From contig NW_002476432.1 of the NCBI RefSeq assembly GCF_000189635.1, positions 620,001 through 684,000 of the forward strand: a stretch of DNA of 64,000 nucleotides, read 5' to 3'. The number at the start of each line of letters is the position of its first letter. Positions within the stretch are counted from its first letter, which is position 1. The translations under genes and the position numbers were made by a program. This DNA is from Tetrahymena thermophila SB210 (lineage: Eukaryota > Ciliophora > Oligohymenophorea > Hymenostomatida > Tetrahymenidae). Positions 12,489-24,800 of the stretch are shown here, piece by piece. Under the pieces are notes generated by a model that saw nothing but the letters and a program-made list of their open reading frames with translations, was not told the DNA's origin and did not search any database.

Positions 12489-15400
12489 TCATACTTTTTT
12501 TGTTTTTATTAGGTTTAATTAATTATCATTTTATTACTATTTGGTTTTAAATAATTATTTTTATTTTTCAAAGTTATCCTGAGTTTTAAAATTATATCTT
12601 TTACTCCATCCAAGTAACATTTAATTAAAATTTGTAAATACCTTCTTTAGTTTAAGCTTTATTTGAGTAACTAAATTTACTATTTTCTTAAGGAATTTAC
12701 CTTACTATATTTTTTTAAAATATTAATAATCTATTTTAACCTTTTCAAATATTTTCAGAATAAAAATATCATCTTTTTTATTGAGAAGATTAATTTAAAT
12801 TTCATGAATCATAAATAAAATTTTTTTCCTAATTTTGTAATAGTGTTTCTAAGCAGTTTCAATGAATGTAAAATCTTTATTTTTGTAAAAGTCAAATACG
12901 GATAAAGGATGGATGAAAACTAATTTGAAGATTTTTTTTTGGTAAAACTCTAAAAAAAATTTATTTGCATTATCATCCAAGTATTTGATAGAATCAAAAA
13001 ATAATTGGTGCAACTTCAAGCAATCATATCTATCTGAAGCATTTTCAAGGACCATATTTTCATTAATAATTTTTTCTATTTGCATTATAAATTAAGTTTT
13101 ATTATTTAATTTATTATATACTCTTAGTACTTCTCTAAATGTTTTGCCAAGAGAGTAAACATCACTTTTGAAACTTATTGTATTTAAATTTAAAGCCTCA
13201 GGACAGGCATAGATTATTGTATAACCTAGAGGTTATCTTTAACTATCATCTTATATAATGAGGGAAACTCCAAAATCACAGTATACATAATCAAGATTAT
13301 CTTTAATTAAAATATTTGAAGGTTTAATGTCAGAGTGAATAATACGATGACTTCTCATCTCAATCAACCCATCTAATAAATCAGAGAATATTTTCATCAG
13401 TTTTTAAACTCCAAATGGATTGTATTCATCTTAAAATTCATTTTATTTAACTCTTGATTAAATTATTTTAACCTTATCTGTTTATTAATTTAATTCATCC
13501 CTCAAACTATACCTACATTTTTCTAAAACTAAAACCTATAATGAATCGTTAATTGAAAAATGATCTAATAACTTAATAATATTTTAATGTTAATTAACTC
13601 GATTCATTATATCAATTTCATTTTAAATATCTATTTTACTTTCTTCGATAATAAATTTAAAAATAACACCTACACACTTACCTAGAGAAATTTATTTATA
13701 TCCCTCCAAAACTATACTGAATCCACCTTAACTTATGTATGAATTGATAAAATATTTTCGTTATTTTAAGCTTTTAGAAATGGTTTCCCATTGAGTAAAT
13801 AGAATTTAATGATTTTTCAGCTCTTTAATTGATTTAAGCTATTAATATACTTTCTGCAAATCAAATATAAAAGCGTGCTTATTATTTTTAAGATCTTCTA
13901 TTTTATCTTTGATTTGCTAATACTGCTTTTGCTTAAAAATAGTAACATGAATATTTTCTTCAAATTTGAAGTAGTCTTGCTTTATTTATTCTTAGCAATC
14001 TACTTCAATCATTTCGATAATGTTTTATTCTCTATGTAGTTTTTGATTATCTATTTCATGCTGCATTTAAAATATTAAATCATTATTTTATGATAAAGAT
14101 CTCATTTAGTATCCTGTAAAGAATTACAAATTTTCTTCTTACTTATCTGAATCAGAAATGTAATTAGATAGATAGTAATTTTTTTGTATGAGCTAATCAA
14201 GAATTTTATCAAATTGCTTTTGAAAAGTCTTTTTATTTTTCAACGCCTAATTAATTTATTGCTTAAATTTTTGCTTATCCCATATTTAAATATCTTAATT
14301 CTCTAAATCTCTTTTTATATCAGCCTAAAAATTATTATATTCTTGCTTATCAAGTGCCAAAATATTCAAATCATTTGTTATTTACAAATAATCAAGCAAT
14401 ATCTTTTTGTCTTTTAATTTTTTCTAATAGTAATTAATGATGAAAAATTCTTTATCAATAAGTTTATTTTCTCTTTGATAATATACTTTGAATGTTAAGT
14501 CTTTAAATCTACTATTTGTTTCTTGATATCCATCAAACATAAGAATTTAGCTTTCTTATTTTATTAAACGACACAAAAAGTATTGCTTATCTAATAAAGA
14601 TGTAAATATTTCATTCTAAAATTTATTAAACCAATTTGAATTAATCTGGTTCTTGCTATCGTTAATACAATTTACTGTGTTAAAGTTAAATATCACCTAA
14701 TCAATCATTTTCTATGAATCCATTTACATATTTTTTTTTATTTCAACTAATTTCTTATTATTTTTGTTTAAAACCAAAATTTACATGTCTAGCCCAAATT
14801 GGATCTAGTCTATTATAATTTTTCTATTTATTTTCTATCCTAAAAACTCATAATTATCTTTACATCTTTTGAATTCTTCTATATTAAATTTTCCTAAAAA
14901 CATCAAGAGGACTATGTCTTAAAATTCATTAGAAACTTATTAAAACCCATTAAAATGATAAACCTATAATTCCTCTTTCTTATAATCTATCAAGTAAATT
15001 TTTTAATAAACTAATTAATTTAGTATTTTTTCAAATAAATTTTTTATTCTACTTAAGACATCTAATCTATCTTAAATTCCTTCAAAAAACCTCTAAATAC
15101 TCCAAACAGCTTATATTTCCTTCTAAATACACTACTTTATCGCTTATTTATATTTTAAGTAATTTTCCTTAAATAAAACAAACAAATAAAACTCATCTTT
15201 TAATTAATAGTATCTTTCTAAAATTATGATCTATTTTTCCTTTTCTTTCTGTTAAATTGCATTCATTTGGAATTATTTAACGTCTTAACTTTTTTAATTA
15301 ATTTCAATAATAAATAGCAATTATTTCTATTTCTATTTATCTAATTTATGATATCCATGAAATGTCATTTGAGTTTTTTTAGCCTTGAGTAATTTTTCTA

Positions 15401-15881
15401 AAATGTAATTATTATTTTATAGATTTTGGAAAACTTAAATTATATTATTCTAAAAGCAAGTATCAATTCTATTAATAATATTAATTAATTCATTTTATTA
15501 CTATGTGTCTAAGTTATGCTCTTCTAATATAACTTTGATTTCTTCTGAATTATCTATAGTAGAAATAAATTTTTAATTAACACTTTATCTTTTATAAGCT
15601 GTATCTATAATAATATCGCTAATAGTATATTAGTCATTAAACATTTTTATTTAGTATCCTTGATTTATTTCCTTTGCATGCTAACTTTTGATATCTAAAC
15701 AATACTCTTAACAAGTATAGGACGTTTCTATGCTTGATAAGAAGATACAATCATTTTCATAAAATATTTAATTATTTTTTTTTACATTCATAAATTTTAG
15801 AAATTTTTATATTGTCCTGTCGTTAAATTAAATATATTTATTTAAATTTTATTTTTTTTTAATTGTTAAATCTTCTTGCAT
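12489..15881 (-). CDS. Protein kinase with long N-terminal coiled region
   Basis: One open frame of 1131 codons (1130 aa). I checked for in-frame TGA on the minus strand: none between the ATG at 15881 and TGA at 12491-12489; the next upstream one is at about 15974-15972. Residues 1 to about 700 are charged and Gln/Asn/Lys-rich with heptad-like leucines, probably coiled coil, with no recognised domain. The kinase domain spans about 709-930. It has a glycine-rich loop SQGGFSIV, a beta-3 lysine in VIFKF, and a glutamate on helix C in QNEIDIM. The catalytic loop is HSDIKPSNIL, followed by DFG, ACPEAL and the KSDVYSLG helix-F motif. Asp, Lys and Asn of the catalytic loop are all present, so it should be active; HRD is HSD. 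A 200-aa Lys/Gln-rich tail follows. The loop suggests a Ser/Thr kinase. Substrate unknown. An intron in the tail cannot be excluded. Confidence 0.82.
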
Positions 15882-16680
15882 AGTAAAGACTTTAAATTCA
15901 ATAAATAGCTTAAATATATTCGTTAAATATTAACTTAGTAACTTTTGATTAAACAATTTTAATATATTTATTCAAAACTTTGATTATAAGTTAATATTTG
16001 ATAAAAAATATTTATAAACTTAATTTTTTAAGGTTTTACTTTTTTTGTCGAAAAATTATTACACCTTTTTCAAAAAAAATAAAAAAATAAATTATATAAA
16101 TAAATTTTTACCAGTTAATTTGAATAAAAAGTACTTGTAATGATGCTATTTTAGAACAATTCTTAATTTTTTTGTTATAATTAACATTTATTTTAATAAT
16201 TTTGATAATCATTTATTATTATCGCAAACTCCATTTTTCTTTTTTTCCTTCCTTCCTTCCTTCCTTTTATTTATTTTTTTTTTTCTGATGGAACCTTTAA
16301 AAATTAGAAGATTTTACAAATTCATTAATAATTTTCTATCTTTTTCCTTAATACTATAACAAAAATAAGTTATTATTTTTATTACTAATTTTAAAAATTG
16401 CTTTAAACGAGACAGTCTCAATTAATAAAAAATTGCTTGAATGAATGAATTTTATTATATCCATTTATTTTATGTTTAGAAAATATTTAATTAAATAGTA
16501 TATAGTCACAAATAAATATAAATAGAATAGATAAATTGATATAATTGGTTTATGAAAAGTATTTAATAAATTTATTATTTCTTATTTACTTGATAATAAT
16601 TAATTACATTAATAATAGAATAAAATTAATTAATTAATATTTTGTCTAAAGAAAAGTTGCATTGATTTTATTGTTAATTA
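15882..16680. other. Intergenic DNA with a short TTCC microsatellite
   Basis: Promoter side of the kinase gene. The only distinctive item is a TTCC run of about five units at 16245-16266 inside a pyrimidine-rich tract. No coding frame is visible. Confidence 0.5.
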
Positions 16681-16689
16681 TATTTGATT

Positions 16690-17890
16690 CAATCTTTCTT
16701 TTTGGGCAATGTGTACAGGATGTTATTGTATTAAAAGAAGCTATTGAATGATTCTGAATTAACTACTTTGATATTCCCGTGTTTATTTTTAGTATTTCAT
16801 AGTTCTTCTAAGTAAAATGTAGTTGCTTATGCAATTAATTTAGTGTTTTTTAATTTAAAATCTAAAAGGAAAGTGAAGGTATTAATAAGATGTATCTGCA
16901 TTAGGATAGAGGCCTCATGATAAGGAGAACATACAAAGGGATTTGTAGAATAATTTTAACCATACTTCCTACATTGACTATAATCGCTTTAAGAATTAAA
17001 TATTACTTCGGAATAATTTTATTGCAAATGCAACTGCAACTGCTTTAATCCTGATTTATTATAAATTCATGACAACATTAAACAAACATTTATATTATTT
17101 TTCCATAAAACCCTTTTTTATAGTTACATGTTATTTCAGTTTGAAAGTATAAGCAAGCATTTTTATCAAAGCAATTTCAGGATCTATTTTAAATCAGCAG
17201 TATTTTAAGAATATTAATGGCAAGGTAAGAAATTAGTAGCAGAAGGTTATATCCAATTATAAGGTTAAATTGAAGATGATTGCATTTAATAATCCTTTAA
17301 TCATATATATTGTGGAGTGATATATCTTTATTGGTTAGGTCCAACTAAATTATTGCTTTCAGAAGGACAGTTAACATATTTAGCTCTATTTTTATCCGTT
17401 AATAATTTAATTAGGAGATTTTGAGCTTTCGATCATATAATAATGAACTTAAAAACTACTCTATACAGATTTTTTTACTTGTGTTGCACCATTCCTAGTG
17501 GCCCCTGCTGGATGAGGTGATCGTTAAGCTATAATAGGTGGCAAAAATAATGAGAAAGGTTTATTTATATATTAGTTCAATAGTCAGAAGTTACTACTTT
17601 AAATTTGATAACTTTAATAGTTAGTTCCTACACCTTGTAGTCAATTAATTTAGTTAGGTTTATACAGTAATAAAATAGTTACAAAAATAATTTGGTAAGT
17701 AAATATTACAAAAAGCTAATGATTAAACAGATTATTAATTCTAAAGAGTAGAATTAAGAGGACATTAAAAACATTGTCCTTTAAAATTCATAAAATACCC
17801 TTAATTGCAAATACGTTAGTTAAATTAGGATAAAAAAATGATTCCTTAGGACATTAGTATTATACTTATACTAAATAATTAATAATTGAA
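16690..17890 (+). pseudogene. Possible decayed gene, frames shift repeatedly
   Basis: G+C rises and codon-like stretches appear, but they change frame. One stretch near 16935-17315 gives a frame with NATATALILIYYKF and IVTCYFSLKV, ending in TGA. Another near 17318-17424 contains YWLGPTKLLLSEG and ends in TGA. A third runs from about 17490 to 17840. None starts with a convincing ATG, and I could not join them with GT..AG introns into one protein. The hydrophobic runs suggest a former membrane protein. It may instead be a real gene with introns I failed to place. Confidence 0.3.
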
Positions 17891-19076
17891 GATAGAATCA
17901 GTTTAGATATCATAGATATTTTTAAATTTGTTTCATTTATTTGTATTCTTAATATTCTTTTTTAATACTTTTAATTGTTCTACTTAGATAAAACTTCAAA
18001 ACATATTTTTCTTATTTTAATTAGATACTTAAATAAAATCATAAAAATTAATCAATCTCAATGTATGATATGATATGATGATGATGATGATAATATTTCA
18101 AATATTTCTAAAATAATTTTCATTCACATTTTTAATCCATATATTTTTAAATTGCTTTTAATAATGCTTGTGCTGATTTAAATAAAGAAACATTAAACAT
18201 TTAAATAAAATCAAAACTAAAAAGATAACTTAAAAGCTTCTTTTATTTTTGGATGGATTTACATATTTTAAATGCATTTTCTTTTGAAAAAAATTTTACA
18301 ATAATGCATCCTTTTTTTTCAATTTATAAATGAAAAGATTATTTAATAATGAAAATATACTAAATTAAAATTTTTTTTTTTGAGGAGGAACAATTTAAGA
18401 ATTAGAATACTGTATTTTCTGCTAATTTAGTTTTCATTTTTGAAAATTGTCAGTTTGAAGTATAGGAGATCTAAATTTAAGATTCTTACCCCTTACCTCG
18501 CAAGTCGTTAGTTTTCCTTAACAAGGTTTTATGGTATATATTGTATAATATTTTTTTCATAAAATAATTACAAAGAAAATCTGAAAAAATATTGATAATA
18601 TTTTTCAAAACTTGTTAAATCACTAAAATTTGACATTTTTGATGAAAACCTCTATTTTATTCTCATATTTTAAACAAATTATTTTTTATGTATTATTAAA
18701 CTATTTATTCCATGGAAATTATTCTCTCATTCAAATATACTAGCTTAATTAAATTTATTTGCAACATTCTTTTATATGATAACATTTGTAAAACATATAA
18801 TACACTCACTTTAAGAAATCTTGAAGGTGAATTAATTACGTCAATATTTGAATATATATATTCATAGATACATCTTAATTAAGATTCAAAGTATATTAAT
18901 ATTTAAATTTTTGTTGTTGTAAGAAAACAAATCCTGAGTTAAAATATATACATTAACACATAAAAAAATAAAAACGCTTTTTTAAAAAGCAGATTTATTT
19001 ATACAACATATTTTTTGATAGATTTAAAATAGAATAGTTTTGATGCATTAAAATATTTAAGTGATAAAATTATATA
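17891..19076. other. Intergenic DNA with one coding-like island
   Basis: Mostly AT-rich. A GAT repeat (GATGATGATGATGATGAT-like) lies near 18068-18092. Around 18380-18560 the base composition resembles exon sequence: the plus frame there is open and contains FIFENCQFEV and YPLPRKSLVFLNK. No start, stop or splice context makes a gene of it, so I read it as a relic. Confidence 0.35.
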
Positions 19077-19322
19077 TCATTATTTTTTACAAAACCCAAA
19101 CATATTTTCTTTGAATATGCATTTATATTCAGGACAGCATTAAAAATTAATCCAATCTTTTTAACATACTGAACCTAATGGTTAGCATTTTTTAATGTTA
19201 TTGTCATTATTTTATTCAGCAACTGTCAAAATAAGTTCATCCCTTAAATGTTAAGCTTAAATTGAAGTAAAAAATAATCCTATTATTAAGAAAATTATTA
19301 TTTTGACTTAAGCTACTTTCAT
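19077..19322 (-). CDS. Small secreted six-cysteine (knottin-like) peptide, member 1
   Basis: A complete 81-aa frame, ATG at 19322, TGA at 19079-19077. The start MKVAQVKIIIFLIIGLFF is a clear signal peptide, with cleavage likely after Ala-23 (IQA|Q). The mature part has exactly six cysteines at residues 46, 53, 62, 63, 68 and 78, spaced C-x6-C-x8-CC-x4-C-x9-C, and ends FGFCKKQ. This order with an adjacent CC pair is the classic inhibitor-cystine-knot arrangement, found in secreted defence, signalling and toxin peptides of many lineages; which applies here cannot be told. In-frame TAA codons break it under the standard code. Two relatives lie at 28339-28575 and 29918-30154. No function is assigned. 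Confidence 0.72.
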
Positions 19323-21895
19323 GTTCTATTTATATTTTAAAAATTTTTTCTATCAATATTAAATATATTTTTATTATTTTGTTATATTTCTCTCTTAGAT
19401 CTCTTTTTTTAAATATTGAAAGGGAAGATAATTATCATTATTTTTAAATAAAATAAGTTGAAGATATTCCTATTTTTTTTAAATAGGTTTTTTTATATAT
19501 TTTTTAATAATTACAATTTGATTTCATATTATTAATATCAAATTTCTTAACAGATGACGTTTTTAATTAATCCTATTATAAAAATAAGTAAATTTTAATA
19601 TTTGAAACCTAACGTCCTTTGGTTATTAATTTAGAGACTAAGATATAAATTATTATATTTTGGATCCAACAAAAGATTAGTTCTATCTGATACCAATCAC
19701 TAATCTAAAAAAATAAATATAAAACACTCAAATTTCACATTTTATAATGATATTTTATTATTTCCGCTTACTTTATTTTAGATTATATGATTTTTAACAA
19801 GCAAAAAACATAGTAAAGTATAATTTATATAATAAGGCACCTGATGCAGCCTCATTTTTCCTCCTTAATTTCATAAGATATTAAAAATTTTGATAAAATT
19901 AGGTAGGTAGAAAAGGTGATTGTGTCAGATACCTGGTACCTGACTATCTAATATGTATTTGATTGTTATGTTTTAATTTGAACAGTTTATCAAAATAAAA
20001 TAGATCAAATTAATATTTAAGAATTTTTTATAGATAAAATATGAACCTTAAAGGTTATTTTGAAGTAGAATTTTTAGATTAGAAGAATGAAAAATTTTGT
20101 ATTTCATTAAAATCAATTATTTAGTAATCAAAAAATATAAACAATTTGATGACGCATTAATATTTAAAAAATATATGGATAGATATAAAAATAGATTTAA
20201 ATAATTTCAAATTGAATAAATGAATAATTTATAGATTAACAATAATAGTAAAGCTGAATTTATAAATAAACATAATTTAGATTACTTCTTATTTGTTATA
20301 TTAACTATAAGGAATCTTCTATCAACTATAATGATATATACTAATTCTTCTAAATAAAAAGTGTATTTCATTTCTTTTTTAGTCTTCTTCAAATTAATTA
20401 AAATCTTCAAAGGTAATTCCAAAAAATAATTAATTAATTTATATAAATTTCAATATATAATTAGTTAATCTATAGCTCTTTTACTTCGAATATTTAAAAT
20501 TAAAATTATTCTTTTGTTAAAAATGGCTATGTATTTATTTTTTATTGATAAAATCATTAATTATCTATAAATTATAAATATGCGAGATTTACAAAAAAAA
20601 AATGGATGTTATAATTGATTAACAAATAAATTTTTTATCTTGAGATTCATAAAACTAAAATTATTTTTTTTTTAACTAAAAATGTCTTAATATATTTTAT
20701 ATAGATAAAAACATATTAAATGGTATCTTAAGTAAAAATCTATTTTTTAAAATCATCAATTTATTTTATCTAAAAAATACTATTTGCAAAATTAGAAAGT
20801 ATGCTTTTTATTGCAAATAAATTTATGAAAATGTTAGATTTTTCAAAATTAAATAACAATATTAATATTTTTATTCATAATTGATAAAAATATAATTAAA
20901 ATATTTTTTAGATGAAGCTGTTATAAATTATTGTGAAAATTAAAAAAAATATATAGCTTAAAAATTTTAGAAAAAGCATTATTGCTTGAAAAGAAGTTAA
21001 TATTTATTAAATGACAATACTCTTTTAGCAATTTCATTAATAAAAATATGATTTTTATTTATTTGTCGGGATTGATAATTTTGATTAGACTAGGTTTAAT
21101 GGTTCTATAAAAATTAAATCAATTCTATCACTTTTGTTAGATAACAAAAAAATAAGTTTAGCTAATTCCATTTTATTCTTCAACAAAATAATAATGATGC
21201 ATTTATTAGATAAATTTATGAATAAGCACAAGATGAATAGAATATTTTTAAAAATATAATTTTAAAAGTTTATTTATGGTATTGTAGCAAATTTCATCAA
21301 AAAAAGTGATGAAAATATCCATTCATTTATATGCTTATATAATAAGTAAAGCTAAACTAGTACCAAATTTTTATTATTATTATGGTATAATTTAAGTCAA
21401 TAGATTTTTTATAAATTTACCTCTTAAATTTTATTGAATTTATGTGATAATTAATAACAAATTTTTCTTAATTACTCAAGCTGTATTAATTATTAAAGAT
21501 GCTTTTTGTCTACAAAAATTAGTAAATAAAATTTCAGACATCTAATTTTAATCAAACATTTATTTTTACATAAAATAAAGTAAAAACTGATTAGATTGAT
21601 TTTTATTTTCAAATATAAGAAAAGACCAATTTTAATAATTCATTTTTATTTTTTGATTTTATCTTTGTAAAACATTATTTTTAAAATGATTTATTCATTA
21701 GCAAACACAAAATTCTGAATTCTTTTGAATGTATTTACAATAAATGTTTAAAAAGAAATAAGCAAATAAATAAAACAAAAACTTGAGTACTTTATTTAAT
21801 TTGCTAAATAAAGTAATCCCTTAGTGTTTAATTTCTTTATGTTTCATACAAAGATAAACTTTTAACAAAACAAAATTAATAAATAAATAGAAATT
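19323..21895. other. Long AT-rich intergenic region
   Basis: No coding frame was found on either strand. A small G+C-richer island at about 19830-19960 contains an imperfect palindrome around TACCTGGTACCTGA and could be a relic of a mobile element. The rest is featureless. The right edge holds the promoter of the cysteine-rich gene. Confidence 0.5.
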
Positions 21896-24800
21896 ATGAT
21901 GAAATTTGTAATAATAAAAAGTAACATAGAAGCATTTTTAATATTAATATGTTTTTTTTAATACACTTAATAATATGATTTGAGATTAGTAGAATAGAGA
22001 GGAGAAAATATAAGCGATCCTATTTTTTTATAGTAGGAAGACTTTATTCTCAAGGAATGTGTAAAAACTTCTTGTAATAATCAATTCTGCACAAAAGGGT
22101 ATAAAATAAAGCAAACATCACCTAAAAGCCACACATCAATCTATTATACGAACAATATAACAATTCCTAATTTTGAAAAAGATGCTTTTTTTGATTTTGG
22201 ACTTACTAGTAATGTGGATGACTTTGGAAATAAAACTTATATGTCTTCTTCTGATTTACTTTATGGATAATTTACTTATTTCTAAATAAAAGACTTTAGA
22301 ACTAATTAAATAAATGACGCATGTACTATCGACTCTTTAAAACTAACATATTACTTTTCTTGTTCAAATTACATATAAAAAGCTAATCTCACTTAAGATT
22401 TTAGAACTATATTTAAGGATTTCAACATTGAAGCGTAAACTATCATTTTTAGATATCAATTAAATATAAACGCTTGTCATCCTTCTTGCTTAACTTGTGT
22501 CGGACAAGAAGCTAATTAATGTACTAGTTGTGATTAAGGGGTAAATGATTATACAGAAGATTCTCCTGGGTCATGTTAATGTCAAAATTCTAATTATTTC
22601 TTTCTTAACGGGAAATGTGTTCCTAGTTGCGCTAATGGCTATATTGCTAATGGAAAATCATGCTTCCCTATGAAGGGTTGTCAGAAAGCGGACCCTCTGA
22701 ATAATGGAAAATGTTTAATTTGTGAGTAATAATTATATAATAACGATGGTAATTGTTAGGTCCAGTCTATAGTACCACCTGGATACGAGTTAAAAGGAAG
22801 GAATTTTGTCTTATCTGCTCTTTAGTATAATGTAAATCATAAAATATACTTTTAAGCTTTCAATAGCTATACTTTTTCAAATTTGGAGATTAAAAATAAA
22901 GGTCTTATAATTAAAAATAGTCTTTTATTAAATGAAAATTAATCAAGTATTACTAGTTGTAATGGAATTAATCTTTTAGGAGGATTTCTAACAAATATAA
23001 GTGGTACATCTATATAATTACCAATTATCATTTTTTCTCATTCATAAATTGTAGTAGTATTTAAGTTATACATGATAGATGTTGATGAAAGACTTTAAGA
23101 TGTGATCATCAATTTGAAATATAATGATAAAATTATTGGAACTTATTAAATGTCTAATAAACGACAAACAGGGTATTTTTGTGGATTTGATTAGCTAGAT
23201 GCAACTGATGAAGTATATATTTATTTTAGCAAAGATGAAGTATTTAAGGAAGAAACTGCAAAAGAATTATAAATTGTTAATTAGAGCTTAAACTATAAAG
23301 CTAAATCTCTTAATAATATATATTTAGGAATAAGAGACTTAACGATTATTGGATTTGAATGTAAAAATCCTTAATGTATAAAATGTTTAGATTTTGGCCA
23401 GAAATGTAATTCATGCAAACAACCTTTTACTTTATAATAAGAAATTTTTAATTGTGTAGAATGTGATAAACTTAGCGGCTATTACACTTCTTCTGATGGA
23501 AAATATTGCAACAAATGTGATTCTTCTTGTTTGGAATGTAGTTTAGGAACTAAAAAAAACTGTACAAAATGTAGGGATAATATGTTTCTTTCTCCATTAA
23601 ATGAATGCTTCCCGTGTCCAAATAATTGTGCTTCTTGCAAAGAAGCTAATAAATGTGACAAATGTGAAAATAATTTTTATTTTGATAAATATAATAATTG
23701 CGTTTCTTGTAGTGGAGACAATGTTTTTATTAGGGATACATTTTATTGCGATAATTGTGATTCCTCATGCATGAGATGTAAAGGTAAACAGCCTACTGAT
23801 TGCACAAAATGCAGTGATAAAAAGTATTTTTAAAATAATCTCTGCATAGAATGTAATTCATCTTAAGGGTATGTATAAGTAGATTAGTGCATTCCTTGTC
23901 ATCAATCTTGTAAATCATGTGATGGAGCAGGTCCTAATAAATGTAAAAGTTGCTTTGAAGCAAGTTATTTGACTTTAGCTAATGAATGTAAGTCGTGTAT
24001 TTAGAATTGTAAAAGTTGTATAGATGCTTCATCTTGTGATTTTTGTTACAGTCCTTATACAATTCATGAAATATCTAAGTAATGTGTTTAATGCTAATAA
24101 ATAGCTGGTTTCTATCAAGATGTAAATTTTTGTAGAAAGTGTGATTCTTCTTGTTTGGAGTGCAGTTTAGGAACTAAATAAAGCTGCACCAAATGTAGGG
24201 ATAAAATGTATCTTTCTCCATTAAATGAATGCTTACCGTGCCCAAATAATTGTGCTTCTTGCAAAGAAGCTAATAAATGTGACAAATGTGAAAATAATTT
24301 TTATTTTGATAAATATAATAATTGCGTTTCTTGTAGTGGAGACAATGTTTTTATTAGGGATACATTTTATTGCGATAATTGTGATTCCTCATGTATGAGA
24401 TGTAAAGGTAAACAGCCTACTGATTGCACAAAATGCAGTGATAAAAAGTATTTTTAAAATAATCTCTGCATAGAATGTAATTCATCTTAAGGGTATGTAT
24501 AAGTAGATTAGTGCATTCCTTGTCATCAATCTTGTAAATCATGTGATGGAGCAGGTCCTAATAAATGTAAAAGTTGCTTTGAAGCAAATTATTTAACTTT
24601 AGCTAATGAATGTAAGTCGTGTATTTCGAATTGTAAAAGTTGTATAGATGGTTCATCTTGTGATTTTTGTTACAGTCCTTATACAATTCATGAAATATCT
24701 AAGTAATGTGTTTAATGCTAATAAATAGCTAGTTTCTATAAAGATGTAAATTTTTGTAGAAAATGTGATTCTTCTTGCAAAGAATGTAATGGTGGGACAA

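Noticed and set aside
23531..24457. Two separate small Cys-rich proteins
   Set aside because: They are fragments created by reading TAA as stop; both lie in the 1803-aa frame and represent the two copies of the 624-bp duplication.
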